In this document: positions 34,339-43,038 of the stretch, piece by piece | Layout of the letters: the number at the start of each line of letters is the position of its first letter | Numbering within the stretch: the stretch's first letter is position 1 | Origin: Paenibacillus contaminans | GTDB taxonomy: Bacteria > Bacillota > Bacilli > Paenibacillales > NBRC-103111 | Length of the DNA stretch: 64,000 nt | Assembly (NCBI RefSeq): GCF_003285015.1 | Contig: NZ_QMFB01000028.1 | Coordinates: 1 to 64,000, forward strand | Reading direction: 5' to 3' | Made by a program: the position numbers and the translations under genes | The notes under the pieces: model-generated | Told to the model about the DNA's origin: nothing | What the model saw: the letters and a program-made list of their open reading frames with translations, nothing else | The model's database searches: none

Positions 34339-36822
34339 ATGTACGGGAAAACCAAACAATACGGGAAAGCTCCCGCGGCGGTGCCGGCAACCGATAACCA
34401 GTCCATGACCTTGTGGGGAGCGTTAGGGATTGTCGTTATCTTTTTATTTTGGGCACCTTTTCAACGGGGGCTGTTCAACGGCTATACGTCGGATTTCGAT
34501 AGTCCGATCATCAGTTCATTCGTTTGGACTTCAATCCTGATGATTCTGATTGCCATTTTTTTATACTTTCAGTGGAAGTTGAAAGAACACAAGGACGTGA
34601 TGGCATTAGCAGTTTGGCTTCTGCCTCTTTCCTATTTGCTGTCTTCTTTTAATGCAGCTTCCGGTTATTTCTCTACCAACATGATTTATTTACATATCAT
34701 GTACGCTTTATTTTTTGTAATCGGTGTTTACTTAACCCGCAATCCCCATGGAAATCAACTGCTGCAAGGAACGATAATGATTTCAGGCTATGTTATTGTT
34801 TGGTTCGGTTTGTTCTACTGGTTCGGCAGTCCAAGATACGAAGGCAACTTCATCTACACGGTATTTAACTGGTTCGGACTTGCCCATTACCGGGATGCAG
34901 TTATGGGTGATGAGTTTAACGGTTATCGTCTTACCTCCGCCTTTCAGTACGCCAACACCTATGCTGCATTCTTGATGGCTATTCTACTCGGTTGTCTACT
35001 CGAGATCGTCAAGTCCAAAAAATGGCACTACACACTTCTTCATGCTTTCATGCTAGTGCCTATCTGCATTTCTTTTATTGTGACCTTATCGCGTGGTGCC
35101 CTCGTGCTGCTGCCTATTATCCTATTGTTAAGTCTTTTTCTGTTTAGACTTCATCGACAAATTTTGATTATGGTTTATACGGCCTTGGCACTTATTGCTA
35201 CATTTATTATTTTGAGCCCGGTTACTACGATCGGTGAAGATTTATACAAGCAATTCTCCGCATCAGCTTCTTGGAAGGGCTGGCTTATCGTACTTGGGGC
35301 ATCCGCCGTATTGTCAGCCATTATTGCAATTATCCAAATGTATGGAGCGTCTTGGCTTCAGGAGAAATTAAACAAATATAACGGTTCGCGCTTTGCGGTG
35401 CTCGCCATTCCAGTCGCGTCTATTATTTTGGGGGGCCTTGCTGCCTATTTGTTATTCGGAAATACCGGTGTAACGAAGTTTCTGCCAGAAACGATTAAGA
35501 ACCGAATCGAGAATATTAATTTTGCGCAACATAGCGTACTTGAACGCGGAACATTTTATAAAGATTCCTTCAAGCTTATTAAAGATTACCCGCTTCTTGG
35601 GGCTGGCGGCGGCGGTTGGGCTGCACTTTACGAGAAATATCAAAACAACCCTTATACAAGCCGGCAAGCTCATAATTTTTATTTGCAATATATTGTTGAA
35701 ATCGGGATTATCGGCACATTGATTCTCACATTATTTATTTGTTTTGTCTTCTATCTATTCGTTAGATTTTTCTTAAAGAAGGACGAAGAGCAAAGAGACC
35801 GGAGAATTTTCTACGCGTTAGTAACAATATCTATACTTATTCACAGTATTATCGACTTTAATATGAGTTATGCCTATATCGCCGTGCTTCTCTTTCTCTG
35901 TATGGGAGGTATGATTGCCGAGTCGGAAGAAGGGAACGGAAAGCTTCTTGCCAAGATAAAATCCGGATACCATAAAGGATTCCCTATTGCCCTAGGTTTA
36001 TTGGCAATCGTATTCCTTGTTATCTCCCTTCGCATGCTAAGCGCGGATCGTTTATATACCTCCGCCGTAGCCGGTGCTCAGCAGAATAACAAACCATTTC
36101 AGGAAATTATGCTTGAACTGGATAAAGCGATTGACCGTAATCCTAAACATCCGGACTATATGCTTTTTAAAGCGAATTTGCTTAGCCAAGCCTATCAACA
36201 AACCAAGGATGAGAAGTTTTATTCCGATTTGGGAGTGACCATTCAGAAGATTAAGCAGACTGAGCCGATTAATCGTTATGTCATGGAAGCTCAGTACAAC
36301 CAAAATATTCTAAAGAGCAACTTTTTGGACGCTCGTAACGTCTTAATAGATGGTCTGAAAAACTTCCCTTGGGAGCTCAGTATTTATGAGAGATTAATAG
36401 CATTAGATGTACAACTAGGAAATGAATCCAGAAATGAGAATAACATTAACAAGACGGACCAATATTGGAACCATGCACTCGAACTATATAACGGCATCGT
36501 TGATAGGACCAAAGAACTTGCACTGCTTCCTAAAGAACAAGGCCAAGGAAGAGAATTTTACGTCACCAAAACAATTGCCTTTAATGTCGGACAAATCCAT
36601 TTCATTCGTGGAGAGTTCCCTGCAGCATCTGAAATTTTGAAATTAGGCGTTACCGATCAACTGGACGACCAACAGATTCGTATGAATATCCGCTGGTATC
36701 TGGCATCGCTGCAAAAGCAACAGAAGAACGACCAAGAATTATACAACAAATTGATCGCCAAAGATGCCAATGAGGCAAATGAAATTCAGAAACTTGTAAC
36801 AGCGAATTTGTTGGTTCAATAG
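34339..36822 (+). CDS. O-antigen-ligase-family membrane protein with TPR-like C-terminus (WsfB-like candidate)
   Basis: 827 aa. About twelve membrane helices to ~residue 580, with VTLSRGALVLLPIIL and the large-loop sequence GAGGGGWAALYEKYQNN-(5 aa)-AHNFYLQYIVEIGIIG of the Wzy_C/WaaL family. The last ~250 residues are soluble helical repeats (AIDRNPKHPDYMLFKANLLS), TPR-like. Members of this family either ligate or polymerise lipid-linked glycans; WsfB of Paenibacillus alvei attaches the S-layer glycan to protein. It stands between the Wzm/Wzt exporter and an SLH surface-protein gene on the opposite strand to locus I, which fits a protein O-glycosyltransferase. Ligase versus polymerase is not settled by sequence. 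Confidence 0.8.
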   Translation: MYGKTKQYGKAPAAVPATDNQSMTLWGALGIVVIFLFWAPFQRGLFNGYTSDFDSPIISSFVWTSILMILIAIFLYFQWKLKEHKDVMALAVWLLPLSYLLSSFNAASGYFSTNMIYLHIMYALFFVIGVYLTRNPHGNQLLQGTIMISGYVIVWFGLFYWFGSPRYEGNFIYTVFNWFGLAHYRDAVMGDEFNGYRLTSAFQYANTYAAFLMAILLGCLLEIVKSKKWHYTLLHAFMLVPICISFIVTLSRGALVLLPIILLLSLFLFRLHRQILIMVYTALALIATFIILSPVTTIGEDLYKQFSASASWKGWLIVLGASAVLSAIIAIIQMYGASWLQEKLNKYNGSRFAVLAIPVASIILGGLAAYLLFGNTGVTKFLPETIKNRIENINFAQHSVLERGTFYKDSFKLIKDYPLLGAGGGGWAALYEKYQNNPYTSRQAHNFYLQYIVEIGIIGTLILTLFICFVFYLFVRFFLKKDEEQRDRRIFYALVTISILIHSIIDFNMSYAYIAVLLFLCMGGMIAESEEGNGKLLAKIKSGYHKGFPIALGLLAIVFLVISLRMLSADRLYTSAVAGAQQNNKPFQEIMLELDKAIDRNPKHPDYMLFKANLLSQAYQQTKDEKFYSDLGVTIQKIKQTEPINRYVMEAQYNQNILKSNFLDARNVLIDGLKNFPWELSIYERLIALDVQLGNESRNENNINKTDQYWNHALELYNGIVDRTKELALLPKEQGQGREFYVTKTIAFNVGQIHFIRGEFPAASEILKLGVTDQLDDQQIRMNIRWYLASLQKQQKNDQELYNKLIAKDANEANEIQKLVTANLLVQ

Positions 36823-36885
36823 CGTGTTAAGTTGGCATATTTTGAATTTTTTCTCACATTTGGATATATTTTGTCTAAATAATCA

Positions 36886-36914
36886 TTAACAAATAGACTT
36901 GCTTACTATATAAT
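36886..36914 (+). promoter_or_regulatory. Strong promoter of the SLH-domain gene
   Basis: TTAACA, exactly 17 nt and TATAAT. A perfect -10 and good spacing precede two strong ribosome sites, consistent with an abundant surface protein. Confidence 0.8.
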
Positions 36915-37009
36915 GGTCACTAGACAAAGGAGGTGAAACCAATACAATGGGTTTTACAAAGAAAACAAACCATACAAATACAAGTACGAAAGAAAGGAGG
37001 AATTCAACC

Positions 37010-38584
37010 ATGTTGAAATCTAATACCGTGAAGAAGACTTCCGGATTACTTGCCGTATTGCTGATTATGTCCATTCTGACACCAGTTCTTGCTTTTGCCG
37101 CTACATGGGTAAAAGACTTTCAGTATGACAAAAACACAGGTAACGTTACTGCAACTGTTTATAGCGATGTGTATGACAGTACTTACGGCAGTGTAAATCT
37201 AGCTGTTTACGCTCCGAATGGAACGGAATTGCTATCTCTCGATAAGGCTGCTTATGATGGATTCGGTTCGGTATCAGGATCCACTTACTGGTACTACACT
37301 TTCAGCGGAAATGTAACAGCTAATGTTTATGACTATCTCAACCTTAAAGCAACTTACAACAATGTAACTGGTGCAACTTATTGTGCAGGCTCATGCCCAA
37401 GCGGTGGTGGTGGTACTGGCGGTGGCGGCGGTACTGGCGGTGGTGGCACTACTAACCCATCCACAGAACTGACTTCCAACGGTACAATCTCTGCTGATGT
37501 GCTGAAAGCTGCTCTCGCGTCTAACTTGAATGTTACAATCAAGCTGACTGGCGATACCATCATAATTCCAGTTGCTGCATTGGTTGACGCCGCTTCGAAA
37601 GCTGGAGCAACAATCACTGTTGTCAACGAAAACGGTACTTATGCGCTTCCGCTTTCCGTTCTGGATCTGACTGATCTTACTGAGCTGAAACTCACGATCA
37701 AGAAGGTAACAGGCGATGATGCAACAGCTGTTGCTGATGCTGTTAGTGAGGCTGGAGCGGAAGCTTTGTCCGATGCAGTTGAATTCGTTCTTGTCGGTAT
37801 TACGAAAGACGGCAAGACTATCGAAATCAACGATTTCGGTCAAACTTACGTAAAGCGTAAAATGCCTCTGAACAAGGAAGCTACTAAAACACCTACAGTT
37901 GCAATGTTCGATCCTGCTACTGGTAAATTGACTTTCGTTCCTGGTAAAGTTTCCGGCAAAGAAGCTCAATTTATGCGTACAGGCAACAGCATCTATGTTG
38001 TAGTGGAAACTTCCAACTCGTTCGGCGACATCACCGGTCACTGGGCTAAAGCCAACATTGAGCTGCTTGCAAGCAAGTTCATTGTTGAAGGCACAGCTGC
38101 TGATATCTTTGAACCAGACCGTAACATCACTCGTGCAGAATTCGCTGCTCTTGTAACTCGTTCTTTGGGTCTTACAGCGACTGCAACAAGCGCTACTTAC
38201 TTCACGGACGTGAAGGGTAACGAATGGTACACAGGCGTTGTAGGTGCAGCTAAAGCTGCCGGTCTCGTAGACGGCTATGAGGACGGTTCTTTCAAACCGA
38301 ATGCTCAAATTACTCGTGAAGAGTTGGCCGCTATGGTTGTTCGCGCACTGAAGTTCGCAGGCCAAGATACGACGGTTTCCGCAACTGAGCAAGCTTCCCT
38401 GCTTTCGAAGTTCACGGATGCTGACCAAATCGTATGGGCTCAAAACGAAATTGCTTCTGCTATTAAAGCCGGCATCGTTGACGGTATGACAGATACGACG
38501 ATTGCTCCGAATGAGAATGCAACTCGTGCACAATCCGCTACCATGCTGAAACGTTTGCTGACAAACACTGGATTTATCGAATAG
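37010..38584 (+). CDS. Secreted S-layer-type protein with three C-terminal SLH domains
   Basis: 524 aa from the ATG at 37010 (MLKSNTVKKTSGLLAVLLI), GGAGG 9 nt upstream. An in-frame ATG at 36947, with its own AAAGGAGGTG, would add 21 residues. A signal peptide ends about VLAFA/ATW. Residues ~31-125 form a beta-rich domain with two cysteines at its end. A Gly/Thr linker follows, then a ~200-residue middle region, then three SLH repeats (DITGHWAKANIELLAS; DVKGNEWYTGVVGAAKAAG; DADQIVWAQNEIASAIKAG) with ITRAEFAALVTRSLG-type ends. SLH domains bind pyruvylated secondary cell-wall polymer. Its place beside the glycan ligase-family gene makes it a candidate glycosylation target. Confidence 0.88.
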   Translation: MLKSNTVKKTSGLLAVLLIMSILTPVLAFAATWVKDFQYDKNTGNVTATVYSDVYDSTYGSVNLAVYAPNGTELLSLDKAAYDGFGSVSGSTYWYYTFSGNVTANVYDYLNLKATYNNVTGATYCAGSCPSGGGGTGGGGGTGGGGTTNPSTELTSNGTISADVLKAALASNLNVTIKLTGDTIIIPVAALVDAASKAGATITVVNENGTYALPLSVLDLTDLTELKLTIKKVTGDDATAVADAVSEAGAEALSDAVEFVLVGITKDGKTIEINDFGQTYVKRKMPLNKEATKTPTVAMFDPATGKLTFVPGKVSGKEAQFMRTGNSIYVVVETSNSFGDITGHWAKANIELLASKFIVEGTAADIFEPDRNITRAEFAALVTRSLGLTATATSATYFTDVKGNEWYTGVVGAAKAAGLVDGYEDGSFKPNAQITREELAAMVVRALKFAGQDTTVSATEQASLLSKFTDADQIVWAQNEIASAIKAGIVDGMTDTTIAPNENATRAQSATMLKRLLTNTGFIE

Positions 38585-38595
38585 TTCATTCAATA

Positions 38596-38638
38596 GAAAG
38601 AGCGTTCTAGAAAGGGTAACCTTTCCGGAACGCTCTTT
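38596..38638. terminator. Bidirectional terminator after the SLH gene
   Basis: GAAAGAGCGTTC pairs with GAACGCTCTTT around an inner hairpin GAAAGG-GTAA-CCTTTC. It sits between the convergent SLH-protein and stalk-protein genes. Confidence 0.85.
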
Positions 38639-38652
38639 ACTATTTCGCTTAT

Positions 38653-39615
38653 TTATCTCATTTGCTCTAACGCAGCTCTGCCTGCCGCTTTTTTGTCCGC
38701 ATATTCCTGCCGTATCGCAGCCACAGCACTTGTATCGTATCCATTCGCCGATAATTGAGCTTCCAAATTGCTTGTAATCGAAGCAACCTGAGAATCCAGC
38801 TGTGCCAACATGCTTTCCGCTTGCGTTTTAATACCTGCCCTAACATTCGGATCACTGCTGGATAAATACGATATGGCCAAGCTCATGAATGAATCTGTTG
38901 CGCTGGACTCCATAGAGGACAACTGACTCCTGGCTGCCTCAATAAGGGATGCCGCCGAAGGTTTGGATGTAGATGTCTCTTTCCCTTCTTCCGGCTTTTT
39001 GTCTGGCTTCTTGTCAGGCTTCGTTTCCGGCTTTGGCTCTTTCTTGGTGCTCGTGGAAACCGTATAGGTTTCTTGATCCCAGTCGATGACCCGGTTAAGC
39101 GCTTCAGAGAAGAAGCGGAGCGGTACGTATAACGTATCTTGATAGATGAAGCCAGGCAGCTCCTCGGACGGCTCTTTTTCGGCCTCATCAAAAACATAAG
39201 TTACTTTCTCTTGATAGACATCTATAATAGAAGCTTTAATTTCCGACGTATCCACTTTCTTTGATTCCGGGTCACGCACTTCGCGATTCATGTTGTATTC
39301 TTTAATCACAATCTGCGCCAACTTGTCCGGCTCCTGTACCGTCACAGTATAACTCGACTGCTCCCACTGAACATCCTTATTCAGAGCATAAGCGACAAAA
39401 CGAAGCGGCACATATGTACTGCCCTCATATATAAATCCCTTCTGATCAGTAGGCGGGGCAAAGGTCTTACCGTCAAAAACAAACTGCAGTGGGACGAAAT
39501 ATACCTCCGTTTCTTTTGGGATTTGCTGAGCTGACGCCGTTATTCCCGTTAAGCTCATCATAACCGCAAGCATAATAACTAACCATGTTCTTGTTCTGTT
39601 ACGTACATTTTTCAC
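38653..39615 (-). CDS. Exported stalk-domain (copper amine oxidase N-like) protein
   Basis: 320 aa from a GTG behind AGGAGG. A signal peptide (WLVIMLAVMMSLTGITASAQQ) precedes two copies of the copper-amine-oxidase-N fold: GSTYVPLRFVAYALNKDVQW and DTLYVPLRFFSEALNRVIDW. A Lys/Pro/Glu linker (~200-225) leads to a ~95-residue helical C-terminus (LIEAARSQLSSMESSATDSF...). These stalk domains are common in secreted Paenibacillus proteins; their role is thought to be structural. It is the last of a minus-strand run that includes two other exported proteins and an ABC transporter. Confidence 0.8.
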   Translation of the reverse strand: MKNVRNRTRTWLVIMLAVMMSLTGITASAQQIPKETEVYFVPLQFVFDGKTFAPPTDQKGFIYEGSTYVPLRFVAYALNKDVQWEQSSYTVTVQEPDKLAQIVIKEYNMNREVRDPESKKVDTSEIKASIIDVYQEKVTYVFDEAEKEPSEELPGFIYQDTLYVPLRFFSEALNRVIDWDQETYTVSTSTKKEPKPETKPDKKPDKKPEEGKETSTSKPSAASLIEAARSQLSSMESSATDSFMSLAISYLSSSDPNVRAGIKTQAESMLAQLDSQVASITSNLEAQLSANGYDTSAVAAIRQEYADKKAAGRAALEQMR

Positions 39616-39644
39616 TTGTTTGTTCTCCTCCTATTAAAAATAAT

Positions 39645-40277
39645 TTATTTTGATGTTTCTTTATAACTCTTTCCTTGACTTAACCCATACTTTGCGGCAA
39701 TGGCAATAAGTTCGTTGTATTCGTCCTCGCTGAGCTTTTGCAGGACAATTTTTTTGGCTTCTTCCTTTTCCTCGTTCGTTAATCCCCCTTTAGACATATT
39801 CATGAAAGTGGAGATATCGGAGGCGCTCAGCTTCTTAAGCAGTATGGCGGAAACCCTCGCTTTTTCCTTTGCCGTAATGCTTTCTTGGACTTTCTTCGCT
39901 TGCTCTGCCGAAATTGACGGGTCATATGTCGTACCCGGCGTATCTTTCTGTCCGGAGGCAGTCTTTTTATCATCGTTGCCTGCTGTTTGATTGCCTCCCT
40001 GATCCTTAGGCACATCGTTCGCCGAGCTTGCCGGATTCAACGACTTTTGTTCTTTGCCCCCATCTGCAGCTGCCGGTGAAGGCGAAGATTTAGGTTTATC
40101 CGATGCGGCCGGCGAAGAAACCGAGCCTGCAGCGGAGTCCAGCTCCGCTTGAAGTGCTGATGCAACAAAAGCATCCATCGCACGATCAACCGCATAGTTC
40201 ATCCCAAAATAGCCTGTAGTAGCAATTGCGACTACAATACCGCCTGACCAAAGCAATATTTTATGACTTTTCTTCAA
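39645..40277 (-). CDS. Membrane-anchored protein of unknown function
   Basis: 210 aa. A short basic start and one helix (ILLWSGGIVVAIATTGYFGM) anchor it; no cleavage site is clear. Residues ~45-115 are Ser/Pro/Lys/Asp-rich. The C-terminal ~90 residues are helical, charged (SAEQAKKVQESITAKEKARV, LSEDEYNELIAIAAKYGLS). It resembles its two neighbours in layout (anchor, disordered linker, helical end) but not in sequence. Unknown family. Confidence 0.7.
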   Translation of the reverse strand: MKKSHKILLWSGGIVVAIATTGYFGMNYAVDRAMDAFVASALQAELDSAAGSVSSPAASDKPKSSPSPAAADGGKEQKSLNPASSANDVPKDQGGNQTAGNDDKKTASGQKDTPGTTYDPSISAEQAKKVQESITAKEKARVSAILLKKLSASDISTFMNMSKGGLTNEEKEEAKKIVLQKLSEDEYNELIAIAAKYGLSQGKSYKETSK

Positions 40278-40337
40278 TGTCAGTCGTACCTCCTTGAGCG
40301 CCCATAGCTATACAGTGTATCTATTTTCAATCCAGCC

Positions 40338-41048
40338 TTATTTCAACCCAAACTCCGATTTCGCTTTCGCCGTAAAGCTTTCTTTGGCCTTGGCCACTTC
40401 AGCGTAGTAGGCGGAACGCAGTTCATTTTTGCTATCGGTTGGGAGGTTATTCTCCGTTAAGGCTCCTTTCATTTGCGAAAGAGCCTGATTCACCTTTGCC
40501 TGCGACTCTTCTTCCAATGCCGCCGCCTTCTTTAAATAGGCTTCGTACAGCTCGCGCTTCGATTGTTCTTTCGATTGAGCGCCGACCGCTTCATTGTAAA
40601 TACTCTGAATTTGCGATTTATAAAAGTTCCCCAGCTCTGTTAGCTGCGCTGCGTATTTTCCTTTTATCTGCTCAACTGTAACCTTCTCCGCCACGGCAGG
40701 TGTCTTTTCAGGCTGATTGCTATTTGCTGGCTCCGAACCCTTAGAATCCCCGTCTTCCGTCTGCTGCTTGCCTTCCCCTTGTTGTGATGTGCCGCCCTGC
40801 TGACTCCCATTTTTATTAGACTCTTTGTCATCTGCCGGTGGATTAGACGAAGGACTAGGAGAGTTTTCCGGCGACGGGCTTCCCGAAGGGATAGGTGCAG
40901 GCGAAGAATTGGCTTCAGTCCGGGGAGAAGCGGAGGGCTCAAGAGAAACAGTAGGGGTAGGCTCCTTAGTAGAAGGAGACGAAGAACATCCAGTAAACAG
41001 CAATACGTTCAATGCAAGGACTACGCTGCTAAAAATCATTTTTCTCAT
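40338..41048 (-). CDS. Lipoprotein with Ser/Pro linker and helical C-terminus
   Basis: 236 aa from the ATG at 41048 (MRKMIFSSVVLALNVLLFTG), GGTGG 8 nt before. The lipobox is LFTGC. Residues ~22-125 are Ser/Pro/Glu/Asn-rich and probably disordered. The C-terminal ~110 residues are helical (EQIKGKYAAQLTELGNFYKS..., ALEEESQAKVNQALSQMKGA). It lies 45 nt after the ABC permease gene, in the place where a membrane-fusion or substrate partner might be expected. Family not recognised. Confidence 0.72.
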   Translation of the reverse strand: MRKMIFSSVVLALNVLLFTGCSSSPSTKEPTPTVSLEPSASPRTEANSSPAPIPSGSPSPENSPSPSSNPPADDKESNKNGSQQGGTSQQGEGKQQTEDGDSKGSEPANSNQPEKTPAVAEKVTVEQIKGKYAAQLTELGNFYKSQIQSIYNEAVGAQSKEQSKRELYEAYLKKAAALEEESQAKVNQALSQMKGALTENNLPTDSKNELRSAYYAEVAKAKESFTAKAKSEFGLK

Positions 41049-41093
41049 ACTCGATTCCACCTACCCTTTGCGCGTGATTTGTTGCAAAATGAA

Positions 41094-42323
41094 TCACTCG
41101 TAGCGCAGCGCATCGATCGGCTTAATTCGGAGAGCCTTCACTGCAGGAATAATGCCGAACAACAACCCTAAAGCAACACAGAACAATAAACAACCGGCAA
41201 CCCATTGCAATGGGAATAATGTGGTAAGGACAGGGAAAAATGAATGCAGCAGATGCAGCAATCCATACGAGCCGGCTAGTCCAAGCACACAGCCCAAAAC
41301 GCTGATGTACGCAGCTTCCAAAAGAAACTGCAGCAAAATATCCCACCACTCGGCGCCGACCGACTTGCGAATGCCGATCTCCCTTGTGCGTTCCTTAACC
41401 GTAAGCAGCATCACGTTCATGATTCCCAGTCCGCTGACCAGGAAAGATACGCCAGTAATACCCAGCGCAATAGCCGTAACCAGATTCCCAATTGTATCAA
41501 TCACATGAAGGGCGCCTTCCGGTGCCATCAAACCGAAGTCTTGTACGCCTCCGTGATTTTTGGTAATCACCTTGGCTATTTCCTGTCTTACCGCCTCAAG
41601 CCCTTCGGGTGATTGCGCTTCGAAAAAAAGCATCGACGCGTTTTGCAGATTTGCCGTATTCGCGGCAAGCGGATAACCGGTATACGCACGTTCGTTAAAA
41701 GTAAAACCGATAAGCTGCTTCTCCTTCAACACGCCAACGACTTCAAAATCGATCCCTTTTATCTTCACTTTACTCCCGATCGCACTACTTTCCCCGTATA
41801 ACAACTGCTTGATCGTTTGGCCCAAAACAATAACCGATTCTTCCTGAACCGCCTCTTCTTCGGTAAAAAATCGCCCTTCCTCGAGCTCGAGCGAATACAT
41901 ATTCGCAAGATCAGGCATCGTACCTGTGTACATAACCTCGGCGCTTTTGCCTGCTCCCGCTATTCGCGTGACGGTTTCAAGCTGCGGAGCCGCCCCGGCT
42001 ACTTCGGGTATCTGGGCTTTGACGTCGATGGCATCCTGATACGTAAGGGTACTCGTGACGGAAGTGTAAGAAAGAAGACTAGACAGATTGACTTCGCTTA
42101 TGTTCTTTCCGCTATTGAGAAGCTTTCCCGGCATCACCACAATTTGTTGGACGCCGACATTTTGGATTTGTCCGACCAGGCTGTTTTTGAAATTGAACAG
42201 GACAGCCAGCAGGAAAACGACTAGCAGCGTACTGATCGTAATTCCCAATAACGCGAGCCAGGTGCGTACCGGATAACTCCATAATCCCCGAAAAGCTACG
42301 CCAAATGTTCGAATTACTCTCAA
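41094..42323 (-). CDS. MacB-like ABC transporter permease
   Basis: 409 aa from a TTG at 42323, with GGAGG 7 nt before; start and ATPase stop overlap (TTGA). First helix LALLGITISTLLVVFLLAVL, then a ~220-residue extracellular MacB_PCD domain, then three FtsX-type helices with MNVMLLTVKERTREIGIRKSVGA. The class usually exports peptides, lipoproteins or antibiotics or works as a mechanotransmitter. No HlyD/YknX-like fusion gene is adjacent. Confidence 0.9.
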   Translation of the reverse strand: MRVIRTFGVAFRGLWSYPVRTWLALLGITISTLLVVFLLAVLFNFKNSLVGQIQNVGVQQIVVMPGKLLNSGKNISEVNLSSLLSYTSVTSTLTYQDAIDVKAQIPEVAGAAPQLETVTRIAGAGKSAEVMYTGTMPDLANMYSLELEEGRFFTEEEAVQEESVIVLGQTIKQLLYGESSAIGSKVKIKGIDFEVVGVLKEKQLIGFTFNERAYTGYPLAANTANLQNASMLFFEAQSPEGLEAVRQEIAKVITKNHGGVQDFGLMAPEGALHVIDTIGNLVTAIALGITGVSFLVSGLGIMNVMLLTVKERTREIGIRKSVGAEWWDILLQFLLEAAYISVLGCVLGLAGSYGLLHLLHSFFPVLTTLFPLQWVAGCLLFCVALGLLFGIIPAVKALRIKPIDALRYE

Positions 42324-43015
42324 CCCGTCACCTCCGTTTTGGCAAAGGCAGGGGTTGCTGACCACTCTCCATTTTTTAAAGTCAGGATGCGTTTGCCGAT
42401 TTGCGCGACCTCCGGATCATGCGTGACCATCACGATCGTTTTGCCCATCTGGTTTAACGATTCAAAAATACGGAGAATGTCCTCTTTGGAGGCTGCGTCC
42501 AAATTCCCGCTAGGCTCATCGGCCAGCAATAAATCCGGCTCATTAATTATAGAACGAGCTATAGCGACTTTTTGTTTCTGTCCGCCGGAAAGATTTATAA
42601 CCGGTTCTTTGGCTTTATGGATGAGGCCGACTTGTTCAAGCGCTTTCTCCGCTCTGCGTTTCCTCTCTTTGAGTCCGCATCTTGTATAGAGCATAGGGAC
42701 TTCAATATTCTCCCTTACGCTAAGGCGAGGAATCAGCATGAACGATTGAAAAACGAAGCCGATCTTGCTGTTCCGAAACTGGGCCAGAGAACGTCCGCTT
42801 AGTTTACGAACATCCGTTCCCTCGAACAAGTACTGGCCGGATGTCGGTTCATCCAGCAAACCAAGTATATTCAATAGCGTCGACTTCCCCGATCCCGACG
42901 GACCCATGATGGAGAGAAACTCTCCGGAAGAAATGGATAAATCGATGCTTTTGAGAACATCGAGATTGCCGTTGGAATCGGGGACTTGTTTAGTGATATT
43001 TTGGAGTTGGATCAT
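42320..43015 (-). CDS. MacB/LolD-like ABC transporter ATPase
   Basis: 231 aa. Walker A GPSGSGKSTLLNIL, Q-loop FQSFMLIP, signature LSGGQKQKVAIARSI, Walker B LLLADEPSGNLD. Partner of the permease gene with which it overlaps by 4 nt. It follows the epimerase gene of locus II by 24 nt, so it may be read from the locus II transcript. Confidence 0.93.
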   Translation of the reverse strand: MIQLQNITKQVPDSNGNLDVLKSIDLSISSGEFLSIMGPSGSGKSTLLNILGLLDEPTSGQYLFEGTDVRKLSGRSLAQFRNSKIGFVFQSFMLIPRLSVRENIEVPMLYTRCGLKERKRRAEKALEQVGLIHKAKEPVINLSGGQKQKVAIARSIINEPDLLLADEPSGNLDAASKEDILRIFESLNQMGKTIVMVTHDPEVAQIGKRILTLKNGEWSATPAFAKTEVTG

Positions 43016-43038
43016 AAGAGTTAATACCTTTCAGATGC

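Noticed and set aside
37391..38593. 400-codon frame antisense to the SLH gene
   Set aside because: The SLH domains on the plus strand are unmistakable; the minus frame is Ser/Cys-rich and featureless.
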